Origin: SIG565 sp045651765
GTDB lineage: Bacteria > Bacillota > Clostridia > Oscillospirales > Acutalibacteraceae
Assembly (NCBI GenBank): GCA_045651765.1
Contig: JAZRSY010000008.1
Coordinates: forward strand, 62,001-126,000
Direction: 5' to 3'
Length of the DNA stretch: 64,000 nt
Position numbers and translations under genes: made by a program. The notes under the pieces were generated by a model, which did not search any database, was not told where the DNA came from, and saw only the letters and a list, made by a program, of their open reading frames with translations. Shown here in pieces: positions 17,140-25,700 of this stretch. The stretch's first letter is position 1; every line of letters begins with the position of its first letter.

Positions 17140-19517
17140 TAACTTTCTTCGCTTGCCTGTTTTTCTAATAACTGTTCTTTAGTTATTAACACCTGGCGTG
17201 GTTTAGAGCCTTCATATGGGCCAACAACGCCTCGTTCTTCCATAACATCTATTAGTCTTGCGGCACGGGCATAACCCAACTTTAACTTGCGTTGTAAAAG
17301 TGAGGTTGATGCTTGACCAATTTCTACCACCGTTTCAATTGCGGCCGAAAGCATTGGGTCATCATCCAACGCATCGTCCGAAAGTCCGGTTTTTTGCTTT
17401 TTATCTATGGCGGCTTGGCGTTCTATTTCGTGCATAACATTTTCGTCATAATCACTTGTATGGTCGCCTTTAATATAGTTTACAACGGCCTCTACCTCGT
17501 CGTCGCTTACAAAGCAACCCTGAAGTCTGCTTGCCTTGGCGGCGCCCATTGGGTTAAAGAGCATATCGCCACGGCCTAATAATTTTTCGGCGCCGGCAAC
17601 ATCTAATATAGTTCGACTGTCAACCTGGCTTGAAACCGCAAAGGCAATACGGGTGGGTATGTTGGCTTTGATTACACCCGTTACAACATCAACCGACGGC
17701 CTTTGGGTTGCTATGAGCAGGTGCATACCCGCAGCACGAGCCTTGGCGGCAATGCGGTTAATGGAATCTTCCACTTCACCGGGTGCTGTCATCATAAGGT
17801 CGGCCAACTCATCAATAATAATAACAATATGCGGCATTTTTGGGGTGTCTTGATTTTCTTCGGCAAATTTGTTATAGCCTGTTAAATCCCTAACGCCTGT
17901 TTCGGCAAACAGAGCATAGCGTTTTTCCATTTCGGTAACGGCCCAGCTAAGCGCACCCGACGCTTTTCGAGGATCGGTAACAACAGGCACCAACAAATGC
18001 GGTATGCCATTGTAAATGCCAAGTTCTACAACCTTTGGGTCTATCATAAGCAGTTTAACTTCTTCGGGGGTGGCTTTATATAAAATACTCATAATAATTG
18101 AGTTTATACAAACCGATTTACCCGAGCCTGTGGCACCGGCAATAAGGCCGTGCGGCATTTTTGCAATATCGGTAACAACGGCCTTGCCGCCAATATCACG
18201 GCCAAGCGCCACGGTAAGTTTGCTTTTAGAGCCTGTGAATAACGGCGACTCTAAAATTTCGCGCACACCAACAACATTGCTTTGTTTGTTTGGTACCTCA
18301 ATACCAACGGCAGCCTTGTTAGGAATGGGGGCTTCAATTCTAACCCCTGCTGTAGCAAGGTTTAGGGCAATATCGTCGGCCAAGTTTGTAATTTTACTTA
18401 TTTTTACGCCGGCGCAAGGTTGCAACTCATAACGGGTTACGGTTGGGCCACGACTAATATCAACAATACGGGTTTCAACGCCAAAACTGCGCAGGGTTTC
18501 TACGAGATGCGAGGCTGTCGAGTCTAAATCGGCCCCTGTTGCAGCAGAATTTTCAAAAACGGGTGGCTTTAAAAGTGATAGCGGCGGGAATTTATATGTA
18601 TCGTCATCGGCCAATACCATAGTATTTTTGGCCTGAGCAGTTTCGATTTCTTGCTCAACTGCCAATTTTTCGGCCTCGGTAAGTTCGGGCACCTTTTGTG
18701 CCTCTTTGGCGGTTTCGGCTAAGGCGTCGGATATTTTAGGTTGTTCGGCAGTGTCATTACCGTTATAAGCATCTACAACCTTTCTTTGTTTTTCGCTTAA
18801 TGTTAAATTATCATTTTCGCGTTTTTCGGGGATATCATCTACCGGGATATCAACTTGGGACCTTTGTTTTCTAACACCTTCGCTTTTTGCCTCGGCAAAG
18901 CGGGCAAATGCGTCGCCTGCGTGGTCTTCAATGTGCTTAACGGGTTTGGCCATTGCCTTAAAAAATGCAATAAGGGTGGTGCCTGTAATTAACATTAAAA
19001 TAACAAACAACAATAAAATTATGGTAATTACTGCGCCTGTTCTGCCAAAAAGCAGATAAAGCGGTTGACCTAACAAAGCGCCAAAAAATCCGCCGCTTTT
19101 TATATTAACGCCCGAAACATAAGCCGCTTTTAAGTGCTCCCAAAATGTTAGTGCTTCGTTGTGTTTTGTAAAAATATCTACAGCGGCGCCCACAAGCATA
19201 ACAAGTATGCCCGATTCCACCACCTTGGCATAAATTGAGCCGTAAAACCTATTAAGTGCAAACATTACGGCAACAAACCCAAGCAGCACCGGATAAAAAT
19301 ACGCCGTTACACCAAATATACCAAAAATAATATTATGTAAACCGTTCCAAGCATTTTCGCCCGGAACTATAATAACGGCCATTAAAAACACAGCAACGGC
19401 AAACCATACTATTGAAAGCACCTGCCTTTTTGCGTTGTTTTCGGCTGTTCTGCGTTCGTTTGCTATTTTTGTTGCTGTGGAACTGCCCCTTGGCCTTCCC
19501 CTTTTTTTAGCAGCCAT
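17139..19517 (-). CDS. ftsK: DNA translocase FtsK/SpoIIIE
   Basis: A 792-residue septal DNA pump. Four to five N-terminal membrane helices (about residues 35-195) are followed by a charged linker (about 200-310). The RecA-like motor has Walker A GATGSGKSVC near residue 467 and Walker B VIIIDELADL near 568. The C-terminal winged-helix gamma domain (about 725-785, with GYARAARLIDVMEERG) reads KOPS/SRS-like polarity signals. In spore formers this protein moves the chromosome into the forespore, consistent with tepA immediately upstream as in the Bacillus ymfB-spoIIIE arrangement. Confidence 0.95.
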   Translation of the reverse strand: MAAKKRGRPRGSSTATKIANERRTAENNAKRQVLSIVWFAVAVFLMAVIIVPGENAWNGLHNIIFGIFGVTAYFYPVLLGFVAVMFALNRFYGSIYAKVVESGILVMLVGAAVDIFTKHNEALTFWEHLKAAYVSGVNIKSGGFFGALLGQPLYLLFGRTGAVITIILLLFVILMLITGTTLIAFFKAMAKPVKHIEDHAGDAFARFAEAKSEGVRKQRSQVDIPVDDIPEKRENDNLTLSEKQRKVVDAYNGNDTAEQPKISDALAETAKEAQKVPELTEAEKLAVEQEIETAQAKNTMVLADDDTYKFPPLSLLKPPVFENSAATGADLDSTASHLVETLRSFGVETRIVDISRGPTVTRYELQPCAGVKISKITNLADDIALNLATAGVRIEAPIPNKAAVGIEVPNKQSNVVGVREILESPLFTGSKSKLTVALGRDIGGKAVVTDIAKMPHGLIAGATGSGKSVCINSIIMSILYKATPEEVKLLMIDPKVVELGIYNGIPHLLVPVVTDPRKASGALSWAVTEMEKRYALFAETGVRDLTGYNKFAEENQDTPKMPHIVIIIDELADLMMTAPGEVEDSINRIAAKARAAGMHLLIATQRPSVDVVTGVIKANIPTRIAFAVSSQVDSRTILDVAGAEKLLGRGDMLFNPMGAAKASRLQGCFVSDDEVEAVVNYIKGDHTSDYDENVMHEIERQAAIDKKQKTGLSDDALDDDPMLSAAIETVVEIGQASTSLLQRKLKLGYARAARLIDVMEERGVVGPYEGSKPRQVLITKEQLLEKQASEES

Positions 19518-19528
19518 ATTTACACCCC

Positions 19529-20197
19529 TTAATTTTCTATTAATTCATATAATTTTTTAATGGCGTCGGACAACGAGCCTAAATAATCTATTAACCCCTC
19601 TTTAACGGCGGCTGTGCCGTTTAAAACCGAGCCAACATCGGTAACCAGTTCGCCCGTGTTCATCATAAGTTTTGTGAACCGCTCACTATTAATGGCAGAG
19701 TGGCTTGTTACAAACTCGGTAATGCGGTTTTGCATTCGTTCAAAGTGGTTCATGGTTTGCGGAACACCCAGCACCAATCCGTTCATTCTAACGGGATGAA
19801 TGGTCATGGTGGCCGATGGCACTATGAACGATTTTTTTGCTGAGACTGCCAGCGGAACACCAATTGAATGGCCACCGCCAAGCACCAACGAAACGGTTGG
19901 TTTTTTCATGCCGGCAATAAGTTCGGCAATGGCTAATCCTGCCTCCACATCGCCACCCACGGTGTTTAAAATAATTAAAAGCCCTTCTATTGAATTATCT
20001 TGCTCTATATTAACGAGCAACGGAATAATGTGCTCATATTTAGTGGATTTGCTTTGTTCGGGCAGTGCAGTGTGTCCTTCAATTTCACCGACAATTACAA
20101 TACATTGTATTTTATGTGGCGAATTTTCGGGGCAGACGGTGCCAAAATCTTCAATATTTTCTAAAATGCTTTTATCTTCATTTTGCTTGTTTTTCAT
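19529..20197 (-). CDS. tepA: ClpP-fold protease TepA
   Basis: A 222-residue ClpP/crotonase-fold serine protease. The segment GHTALPEQSKSTKYEHIIP is characteristic of TepA (YmfB). The probable nucleophile is Ser in GGGHSIGVPLA (about residue 109), and His in TIHPVR (about 131) follows. TepA was first described as a translocation-enhancing factor and is linked with degradation of spore small acid-soluble proteins. The gene precedes ftsK by 11 bp and has GGAGG before its ATG. Confidence 0.87.
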   Translation of the reverse strand: MKNKQNEDKSILENIEDFGTVCPENSPHKIQCIVIVGEIEGHTALPEQSKSTKYEHIIPLLVNIEQDNSIEGLLIILNTVGGDVEAGLAIAELIAGMKKPTVSLVLGGGHSIGVPLAVSAKKSFIVPSATMTIHPVRMNGLVLGVPQTMNHFERMQNRITEFVTSHSAINSERFTKLMMNTGELVTDVGSVLNGTAAVKEGLIDYLGSLSDAIKKLYELIEN

Positions 20198-20250
20198 AAT
20201 ATCAGTCCTCCAACTATATTATTGGAAAAACAACTTTAAAGATACATTTT

Positions 20251-20279
20251 ATTATAACAAATTTTAACACATAATTCAA
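20251..20279 (-). promoter_or_regulatory. Sigma-A promoter of tepA-ftsK operon
   Basis: Minus strand TTGAAT, 17-bp spacer, TATAAT, 54 bp before the tepA start. Confidence 0.7.
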
Positions 20280-20288
20280 GATTTAAAA

Positions 20289-20315
20289 AACCGCAGTTAA
20301 AAAATAACCGCGGTT
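20289..20315 (-). terminator. Terminator of the ctsR-clpC operon
   Basis: 11-bp stem (one G-T wobble) around AACCGC...GCGGTT, followed by a T-run on the minus strand, directly after clpC. Confidence 0.8.
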
Positions 20316-20320
20316 TTTTG

Positions 20321-22759
20321 TTATTCAAATACATATTGACCGTTTTGGTAACTGCAGGTAACCGAATCGCCTTTTTTAATGGTGCCTTCAAGCATTAATT
20401 CGCTTAATTTGTCTTCAATATTATTTTGTATTGCGCGCCTTAACGGACGGGCGCCATAAACGGCATCGTACCCTTCGTTTGCCACGGCACTCACGGCAGA
20501 TTCTTTGAACTCGGCCGTAATTCCAAGGTTTTTAAGTTTTTCAGCCAAATTTTCCAACATATTTTGAGCAATGGTTGTTATTTGCTCGGTGCTTAATTTG
20601 TGGAAAACTATGGTATCGTCAATGCGGTTTAAAAATTCGGGCCTAAAGGTCTTTTTAAGTTCGGCTATTACAAGGCTTTTTATATTGTCGTAATCGGTGT
20701 CGCTGCCTTGCTCCACACCAAAACCAAAGGCCTGCTTTTTTTCGGTTATAAGGCGGGCACCAATGTTAGATGTCATAATAATAACGGTGTTTTTAAAATC
20801 TACCTTACGGCCGGCCGAATCGGTTAAGATGCCATCGTCTAATATTTGCAACAAAATATTAAAAACATCGGGGTGGGCCTTTTCAATCTCGTCAAAAAGC
20901 ACCACAGAATATGGTTTTTTCCTAACCTGCTCGGTAAGTTGGCCGCCCTCTTCAAACCCAATGTAACCGGGCGGCGAACCAATCAAGCGTGAAACGGTGT
21001 GTTTTTCCATATATTCCGACATATCCAGCCTTATTATTGCCGATTCATTGCCAAACATGGCCTCGGCCAAGGCTTTGCAAAGCTCGGTTTTGCCAACACC
21101 CGTGGGGCCTAAAAATATAAACGAGCCTATTGGCCTGTTTGGGTCTTTAAGGCCGACTCTGCCGCGGCGTATTGCCTTGGAAACTGCCTTAACGGCCTCG
21201 TTCTGACCAACAATGCGGCCATGCAAAACATTTTCTAAATTAAGAAGCCTTTGGCTTTCGGACTCGGTTAACTGTGTAACCGGAACGCCACTCCAGGCCG
21301 ATACAATATTGGCAATATCTTCGGCGTCCACCACGCCGTTGGCCGTTTCACCCTTCCATTCGGTGCGGTTTTGGTTTAATTTTAAATTAAGTTCTCGTTC
21401 GCGGTCGCGCAGACTTGCCGCTAATTCAAAATCTTGGCTGTTAATGGCAGCCTCTTTTTGTTTGGAAATATCGGCAATTTGCGCCTCTAAATTTTTAATA
21501 TCCTGTGGGGCCACCGAATTTTTAAGCCGCACCTTAGAGCCCGCTTCGTCAATTAAATCTATTGCCTTGTCGGGCAAATATCGGTCGGTTATATAACGGG
21601 CTGAGAGTTCTACCGCTGCCTTAATGGCTTGGTCGGTAAACTTAACCGAATGGTGTTGCTCGTATTTTTGTATTAACCCTTTTAATATTAAAATCGAATC
21701 TTCGGTGCTTGGCTCGCCAACATTTACAGGCTGAAAGCGGCGCTCTAAGGCCGAGTCTTTTTCAATATATTTGCGGTATTCATTCAGCGTTGTGGCACCT
21801 ATAACCTGCATTTCGCCTCGGGCGAGTGATGGTTTTAATATATTTGCGGCGTCGGTAGAGCCTTCTGCCGAGCCTGCGCCCACAATGTTATGAATTTCGT
21901 CTATAAACAAAATAACATCTTGGTTTTTAATAACCTCATCAATTACCGCCTTAATTCTTTCTTCAAAATCTCCCCTATATTTTGTGCCGGCCACCATACC
22001 TGTTAAATCAAGCGACACAACCCTTTTATTAAGCAAAATTTCGGGGACATCGTTTTGTGAAATCTTAAGTGCCAAGCCCTCGGCAATGGCGGGTTTGCCA
22101 ACGCCCGGCTCGCCGATTAAGCAAGGGTTGTTTTTTTGGCGGCGACATAAAATTTGTATAACCCTTTCTATTTCGTCGCTCCTGCCAATAACGGGGTCGA
22201 TTTTGCCGTTTTTAGCGGCAGCGGTTAAATCTCGGCCGTATTTTTCAAGGGTTGGGGTTTTGCCGTTTTTGTTTTCGGGTTTGTTTTCAAAATTACTGTT
22301 GCCGTTATATTCATTACTTACCCCTGCAGCATTAAGTGCGGCCGAGGTTAAAAAAGCAACATCTACACCCAGTTTATTAATAAACCTGATGGCGTAATTA
22401 TCATTTTCACTTAAAATTCCAATAAGCAAATGTTCGGTGCCAACCTGTTTTTTGTTAAGATTAAAGGCTCCGTTTGTGGCAACCTCGATGGCCTTTTTAG
22501 CCCTTTGGGTAAAATAATCGGGTGAAAGATTTGTAACATTGCCCTTGCCAATGGTTTTTACAATTAAATCCTCAATTTTTTCGGCAGTTATATTGTTTTT
22601 TACAAGTATTGTCGAGGCAACACCGCTGCCGCCCTTTAAAATACCAAGTAAAATATGTTCGCTGCCAATATATGTGTGCCCCATTAATTCTGCCGAGCTT
22701 ATTGCTAAGTTCAAGGCCTCGTTGGCCTTTTGGGTAAACCCGTTAAAATTATATTTCAT
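20321..22759 (-). CDS. clpC: ATP-dependent Clp protease ATPase ClpC (altered Walker A in first ATPase domain)
   Basis: An 812-residue HSP100 unfoldase. Two N-terminal Clp repeats (about 1-150) are followed by ATPase domain 1 (about 165-400). Then come a UVR-like M-domain (about 415-455), ATPase domain 2 (about 480-700; Walker A GPTGVGKTE intact) and a D2-small domain. It feeds arginine-phosphorylated or adaptor-bound substrates to ClpP. The striking oddity is in domain 1: the Walker A motif reads GEPGVGKPAIAEG, with Pro (CCC) in place of the invariant Thr (ACC) that helps bind Mg-ATP. Walker B (ILFIDEIHN) is normal. The rest of the gene is intact and full length. Confidence 0.95.
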   Translation of the reverse strand: MKYNFNGFTQKANEALNLAISSAELMGHTYIGSEHILLGILKGGSGVASTILVKNNITAEKIEDLIVKTIGKGNVTNLSPDYFTQRAKKAIEVATNGAFNLNKKQVGTEHLLIGILSENDNYAIRFINKLGVDVAFLTSAALNAAGVSNEYNGNSNFENKPENKNGKTPTLEKYGRDLTAAAKNGKIDPVIGRSDEIERVIQILCRRQKNNPCLIGEPGVGKPAIAEGLALKISQNDVPEILLNKRVVSLDLTGMVAGTKYRGDFEERIKAVIDEVIKNQDVILFIDEIHNIVGAGSAEGSTDAANILKPSLARGEMQVIGATTLNEYRKYIEKDSALERRFQPVNVGEPSTEDSILILKGLIQKYEQHHSVKFTDQAIKAAVELSARYITDRYLPDKAIDLIDEAGSKVRLKNSVAPQDIKNLEAQIADISKQKEAAINSQDFELAASLRDRERELNLKLNQNRTEWKGETANGVVDAEDIANIVSAWSGVPVTQLTESESQRLLNLENVLHGRIVGQNEAVKAVSKAIRRGRVGLKDPNRPIGSFIFLGPTGVGKTELCKALAEAMFGNESAIIRLDMSEYMEKHTVSRLIGSPPGYIGFEEGGQLTEQVRKKPYSVVLFDEIEKAHPDVFNILLQILDDGILTDSAGRKVDFKNTVIIMTSNIGARLITEKKQAFGFGVEQGSDTDYDNIKSLVIAELKKTFRPEFLNRIDDTIVFHKLSTEQITTIAQNMLENLAEKLKNLGITAEFKESAVSAVANEGYDAVYGARPLRRAIQNNIEDKLSELMLEGTIKKGDSVTCSYQNGQYVFE

Positions 22760-22787
22760 TTAAAGCACCTCTTAAAATTAAATTACA

Positions 22788-23795
22788 TTACAAGGCTTCC
22801 CTTATAAAGCTCGCCCTTTTTATGTCACGCTCGCGAGAATCTAGTTCGCCAAACGCACGCATTAACATATTGGGTTGGCCTTCTACTAATAATTTTATGG
22901 GCAAGGAAGCATCTATATTAATTATGCCCATGCCAACACCTAATTTAATCAGCGATAAATGTCTTAGCATTTCTTTGCTGCTTAAAAGTCGTGCATTTTT
23001 TAAAATTCCAAAGGCCCTGAAAATTTCATCTTCTAAAAGTTGTTTGTCGGTTTTTTCGCGGGCCTCTAATTCTTTGGCAATAAACTGTTTTGCAATGGCC
23101 TCAAGGTTATCAAGGGCGTCTTGCTCGGTTATTCCCAAAGTGATTTGGTTAGAAAGTTGGTATAAATTTGCCCCTGCGTTGCTGCCCTCGCCATAAAGGC
23201 CGCGCATTGTAAACCCAATTTTATTAACCGATTCGGTAAGTTCCCTTACTGCCGAAGAATAATCAAGCATTGGTAAATGCATCATTACCGACGCCCTAAG
23301 GCCTGTGCCAATGTTGGTTGGGCATTCAGTTAAAAAACCAAGTTCACTGTTATATGCAAAACCTAATTTTTGGCAAAGCAATGTGTCTAACCTTTCGGCA
23401 ATGTCGTAAGCCTCTTTTAAATTAAGGCCTGTTTTTAAAACCTGAATTCTAAGGTGGTCTTCTTCGCCAATCATCACCGAAACCGATTCGTCTTCCGAAA
23501 TTATTATGCCGCGTGTGCTGTAAGAACCAGCAAACTCAGGGCTTATTATATGGCGTTCTACCATGGCATAAACTTCGCGCTCGGGCACATCGCCCATATC
23601 AATATACCTTAAATTTTTGGCAAAAGGAGCGTTAATTTCAAGCAACGCTTTTTTTACCTTTTGGGTCATCTCGGACCGTTGTTGCTCGCTCATTTTAGAG
23701 GGAAACGGAAACCCTGTAATGTTGCGGGCTAATCTTATGCGTGAGGTAACTATAATGTCCGATTCCGGCCCTATTTCATTATACCAATTAGCCAT
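22788..23795 (-). CDS. mcsB: Protein arginine kinase McsB
   Basis: A 335-residue phosphagen-kinase-fold enzyme that phosphorylates arginines on proteins, marking them for ClpC-ClpP and inactivating CtsR. Visible motifs: the N-terminal SRIRLARNITGFPFPSKM, the substrate-pocket GLYGEGSNAGANLYQLSNQ, and the catalytic-region CPTNIGTGLRASVMMHLP. The length is normal. The gene lies 2 bp after mcsA, whose product activates the kinase, and 28 bp before clpC. Confidence 0.95.
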   Translation of the reverse strand: MANWYNEIGPESDIIVTSRIRLARNITGFPFPSKMSEQQRSEMTQKVKKALLEINAPFAKNLRYIDMGDVPEREVYAMVERHIISPEFAGSYSTRGIIISEDESVSVMIGEEDHLRIQVLKTGLNLKEAYDIAERLDTLLCQKLGFAYNSELGFLTECPTNIGTGLRASVMMHLPMLDYSSAVRELTESVNKIGFTMRGLYGEGSNAGANLYQLSNQITLGITEQDALDNLEAIAKQFIAKELEAREKTDKQLLEDEIFRAFGILKNARLLSSKEMLRHLSLIKLGVGMGIINIDASLPIKLLVEGQPNMLMRAFGELDSRERDIKRASFIREAL

Positions 23796-23797
23796 TT

Positions 23798-24289
23798 TTA
23801 TTTCTCCTTTGCTTCTAATTCTTTAATTTCGTCGCGCACCTTTGCGGCGGCTTCAAATTCTTCGCGGGCCACAAGGTCGTTTAAATGTTGTTTTAAAAGC
23901 GCTATTCGGTTGGGTTCTGCCACGGCCAGCGGTGCGCTGTTGGGCACCTTGCCAATGTGTTTTATGCTGCCGTGTACCCTTTTAATATATGGCAATAAAT
24001 CGTTATAAAATTCGTTATAACACTCGGCACAGCCCACCTTGCCCGACTCGATAATCTCGCTAAAACTGGTGCCGCAACCTGCGCACCTTTTGGTGTTAAG
24101 ACCTGCATTTTCGGTTAGCATATCGCCCAAAAATGACGACAACATCCCGGCAATGCTGCCACTGCCAAGACCTGTAAAGCCCAACTTGGCGGCGCAACTG
24201 CCACATAAATATTTTTGGGTTGAAACCCCGTTTATTACCTTTTTTATATGGGTTGTAGCGGTGTTTTTACCGCAGTTTTCACATAACAT
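23798..24289 (-). CDS. mcsA: McsA, activator of McsB (zinc-finger/UVR protein)
   Basis: A 163-residue regulatory protein. Zinc-binding CxxC pairs occur at CENC (residues 3-6), CGSC (about 29-32), CAGC and CAEC (about 69-94). The UVR helix-pair motif (LNDLVAREEFEAAAKVRDEI) closes the protein. McsA binds and stimulates McsB and senses metal or thiol stress. A GGGGG ribosome site, starting at the last base of the ctsR stop codon context (TAAGGGGG), lies 9 bp before the ATG. Confidence 0.93.
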   Translation of the reverse strand: MLCENCGKNTATTHIKKVINGVSTQKYLCGSCAAKLGFTGLGSGSIAGMLSSFLGDMLTENAGLNTKRCAGCGTSFSEIIESGKVGCAECYNEFYNDLLPYIKRVHGSIKHIGKVPNSAPLAVAEPNRIALLKQHLNDLVAREEFEAAAKVRDEIKELEAKEK

Positions 24290-24303
24290 AATAATTTTCC
24301 CCC

Positions 24304-24756
24304 TTAAAGTTGTGTTAAAAGCATTTGCTTAAGTAATGCTGCTCGCAATTCGTCGCGATATTCTATCGGAACGGTACGAAGCGCAGTGTCGGCCACAACC
24401 GACTTAAAAATTCTGGCGGCTTCATCGTTAATTAAAGAAGATTGCAAACAATTCTCTATAAGTATACGCGCTGAAAAGGCATCTATGGCAGTGCCAAGTG
24501 AATTTATTATATGCATTATTGCAGAAGAACGGTTTAAAGTTACCCTTTTAATGCGAATATATCCGCCGCCGCCACGCCTACTCTCTATAATATAGCCGTG
24601 CTCGGGTGTAAAACGCGAAGACAACACATAGTTAATTTGGCTGGGCACACAACCCATTAAGCCTGCAAACTCGTTACGTTGAATTTCGGCGGTATTGTCT
24701 TCTGAACTGTTTAACAATTTTATAATTTCTTCGGTTATTAAATCACTTAATCGCAT
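24304..24756 (-). CDS. ctsR: Class III heat-shock repressor CtsR
   Basis: A 150-residue repressor with an N-terminal helix-turn-helix (NEFAGLMGCVPSQINYVLSSRF, here about residues 27-48) and the glycine-rich wing RRGGGGYIRI that enters the minor groove and acts as thermosensor. The C-terminal four-helix dimerisation/McsB-recognition domain follows. It represses its own operon through two boxes at 24774-24790 and 24814-24830. It is first of ctsR-mcsA-mcsB-clpC. Confidence 0.95.
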   Translation of the reverse strand: MRLSDLITEEIIKLLNSSEDNTAEIQRNEFAGLMGCVPSQINYVLSSRFTPEHGYIIESRRGGGGYIRIKRVTLNRSSAIMHIINSLGTAIDAFSARILIENCLQSSLINDEAARIFKSVVADTALRTVPIEYRDELRAALLKQMLLTQL

Positions 24757-24773
24757 TTGATTTATCCCTTTCG

Positions 24774-24790
24774 TTTGACTTTAATTGACC
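24774..24790 (-). promoter_or_regulatory. CtsR operator 2
   Basis: Minus strand GGTCAAT-TAA-AGTCAAA matches the CtsR heptad repeat (RGTCAAANANRGTCAAA) except for one base in the first heptad and one in the spacer. It lies between the -10 box and the ctsR start codon. Confidence 0.7.
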
Positions 24791-24801
24791 TTCTAATTAT
24801 T

Positions 24802-24829
24802 ATTATACACAAAGGTCAAAAAAAGTCAA
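24802..24829 (-). promoter_or_regulatory. Sigma-A promoter of ctsR operon
   Basis: Minus strand TTGACT, 16-bp spacer, TATAAT. The -35 box is part of CtsR operator 1, so repressor binding would block RNA polymerase. Confidence 0.75.
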
Positions 24830-24830
24830 A
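24814..24830 (+). promoter_or_regulatory. CtsR operator 1
   Basis: GGTCAAA-AAA-AGTCAAA is a full match to the CtsR box. It covers the -35 region of the ctsR promoter and lies 68 bp upstream of the divergent small cysteine-rich gene, which it might also affect. Confidence 0.85.
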
Positions 24831-24845
24831 CACTTTTTTTGTGTA

Positions 24846-24872
24846 ACACAAAAAATTTTTCGGCATAGAATA
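24846..24872 (+). promoter_or_regulatory. Possible sigma-K-like promoter of the cysteine-rich gene
   Basis: AC (24846-24847), 16-bp spacer, CATAGAATA (24864-24872) fits the late mother-cell sigma-K pattern AC-N16-CATANNNTA. No sigma-A promoter is evident. The consensus is short, so chance is possible. Confidence 0.35.
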
Positions 24873-24897
24873 AAGTAGTTGAAAGGAGGTCTGTAAA

Positions 24898-25020
24898 ATG
24901 TGTTGCAATTCTTTCGGCGGTAACAACTGCACTTGGATTCTTATTGTAATCCTTCTTCTCATCTGCTGTGGCGGTAACGGCGGTTGTGATAACGGTTGTG
25001 GTAACAATGGCTGCTGCTAA
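24898..25020 (+). CDS. 40-residue Cys/Gly/Asn-rich membrane miniprotein
   Basis: A short gene with a strong GAAAGGAGG ribosome site 9 bp before the ATG and a terminator right after the stop. The product begins MCCNSFGGNNC, has one hydrophobic stretch (WILIVILLLI) and ends in a Cys/Gly/Asn-rich tail with repeated GCDN/GCGN units. About eight residues are cysteine. It resembles the small 'high-cysteine' proteins annotated in many Firmicutes and, in layout, YjcZ-type spore proteins. Function is unknown. The possible sigma-K promoter suggests a spore-coat or late-sporulation role. It is divergent from ctsR. Confidence 0.75.
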   Translation: MCCNSFGGNNCTWILIVILLLICCGGNGGCDNGCGNNGCC

Positions 25021-25039
25021 TTTTTTTAAAATTAACGGC

Positions 25040-25067
25040 AAAAATCCCTGCAAAAGCAGGGATTTTT
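25040..25067 (+). terminator. Terminator of the cysteine-rich gene
   Basis: Perfect 12-bp stem AAAAATCCCTGC with its complement around AAAA, followed by a T-rich tract. Confidence 0.85.
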
Positions 25068-25134
25068 ATTTTTTCTTTACATTTTTAAAAAATTGTTATA
25101 TATTTATTTTATAAAACAAACAGGAGTATACAAT

Positions 25135-25653
25135 ATGGATTTTTTAGAATTTGCCAAAAACAGATTTTCGGTTAGAAAATTTACACAAGAGCCGGTAAAA
25201 CAAGAGCATATAGAAAAAATTTTAGATGCTGCAGCGCTGGCGCCCACAGGTTGCAACCTGCAACCGCAAAGAATTTTAGTTATTAACAACCAAACAACAC
25301 TAGAAAAACTAAAAAATTGCACACGCTGCCATTTTGATTGCACCGCTGCTTTTTTGGTTTGCTGCAACACTAAAGAAAGTTGGGTTAGAAAATACGATGG
25401 CGCAACAAGCGGCATAATTGATACATCTATTGTTGCCACACATATGATGTTAGAATCACACAATTTGGGCCTCGGCTGCACCTGGGTTATGCACTTTAAC
25501 CCCCAGGCCATGCGCGAAGAATTTAACATACCAAGTTGTTTAGTGCCTGTTGCTTTGCTGGTTATGGGCTACCCCGCAAAAGACGCCGAACCGCTTGAAA
25601 TGCACTTTAAAAGCAAAGAAAAACAAGAATTTGTTTTTTACAATGAATTTTAA
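25135..25653 (+). CDS. Nitroreductase-family flavoprotein
   Basis: A 172-residue FMN-binding oxidoreductase. The N-terminus FAKNRFSVRKFTQEPV holds the Arg-Ser-x-Arg FMN-phosphate motif. AALAPTGCNLQPQRILV and the later LGLGCTWVMHF and GYPAK segments are typical of small clostridial nitroreductases. It probably reduces quinone-like or nitro compounds with NAD(P)H; the substrate is unknown. AGGAG lies 8 bp before ATG 25135. An upstream in-frame start at 25093 lacks a ribosome site. Confidence 0.88.
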   Translation: MDFLEFAKNRFSVRKFTQEPVKQEHIEKILDAAALAPTGCNLQPQRILVINNQTTLEKLKNCTRCHFDCTAAFLVCCNTKESWVRKYDGATSGIIDTSIVATHMMLESHNLGLGCTWVMHFNPQAMREEFNIPSCLVPVALLVMGYPAKDAEPLEMHFKSKEKQEFVFYNEF

Positions 25654-25660
25654 ATAATAA

Positions 25661-25693
25661 AAAAACACCCGAGGTTAAACCTCGGGTGTTTTT
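25661..25693. terminator. Bidirectional terminator
   Basis: Perfect 16-bp inverted repeat (AAAAACACCCGAGGTT and its complement) with 1-nt centre. It ends both the nitroreductase gene and the long minus-strand importer operon. Confidence 0.85.
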
Positions 25694-25700
25694 ATTTAAT

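Noticed and set aside
24816..25053. Minus-strand frames of 63-75 residues opposite the cysteine-rich gene
   Set aside because: They are low-complexity shadows of the Gly/Cys codons and run through the CtsR operator.
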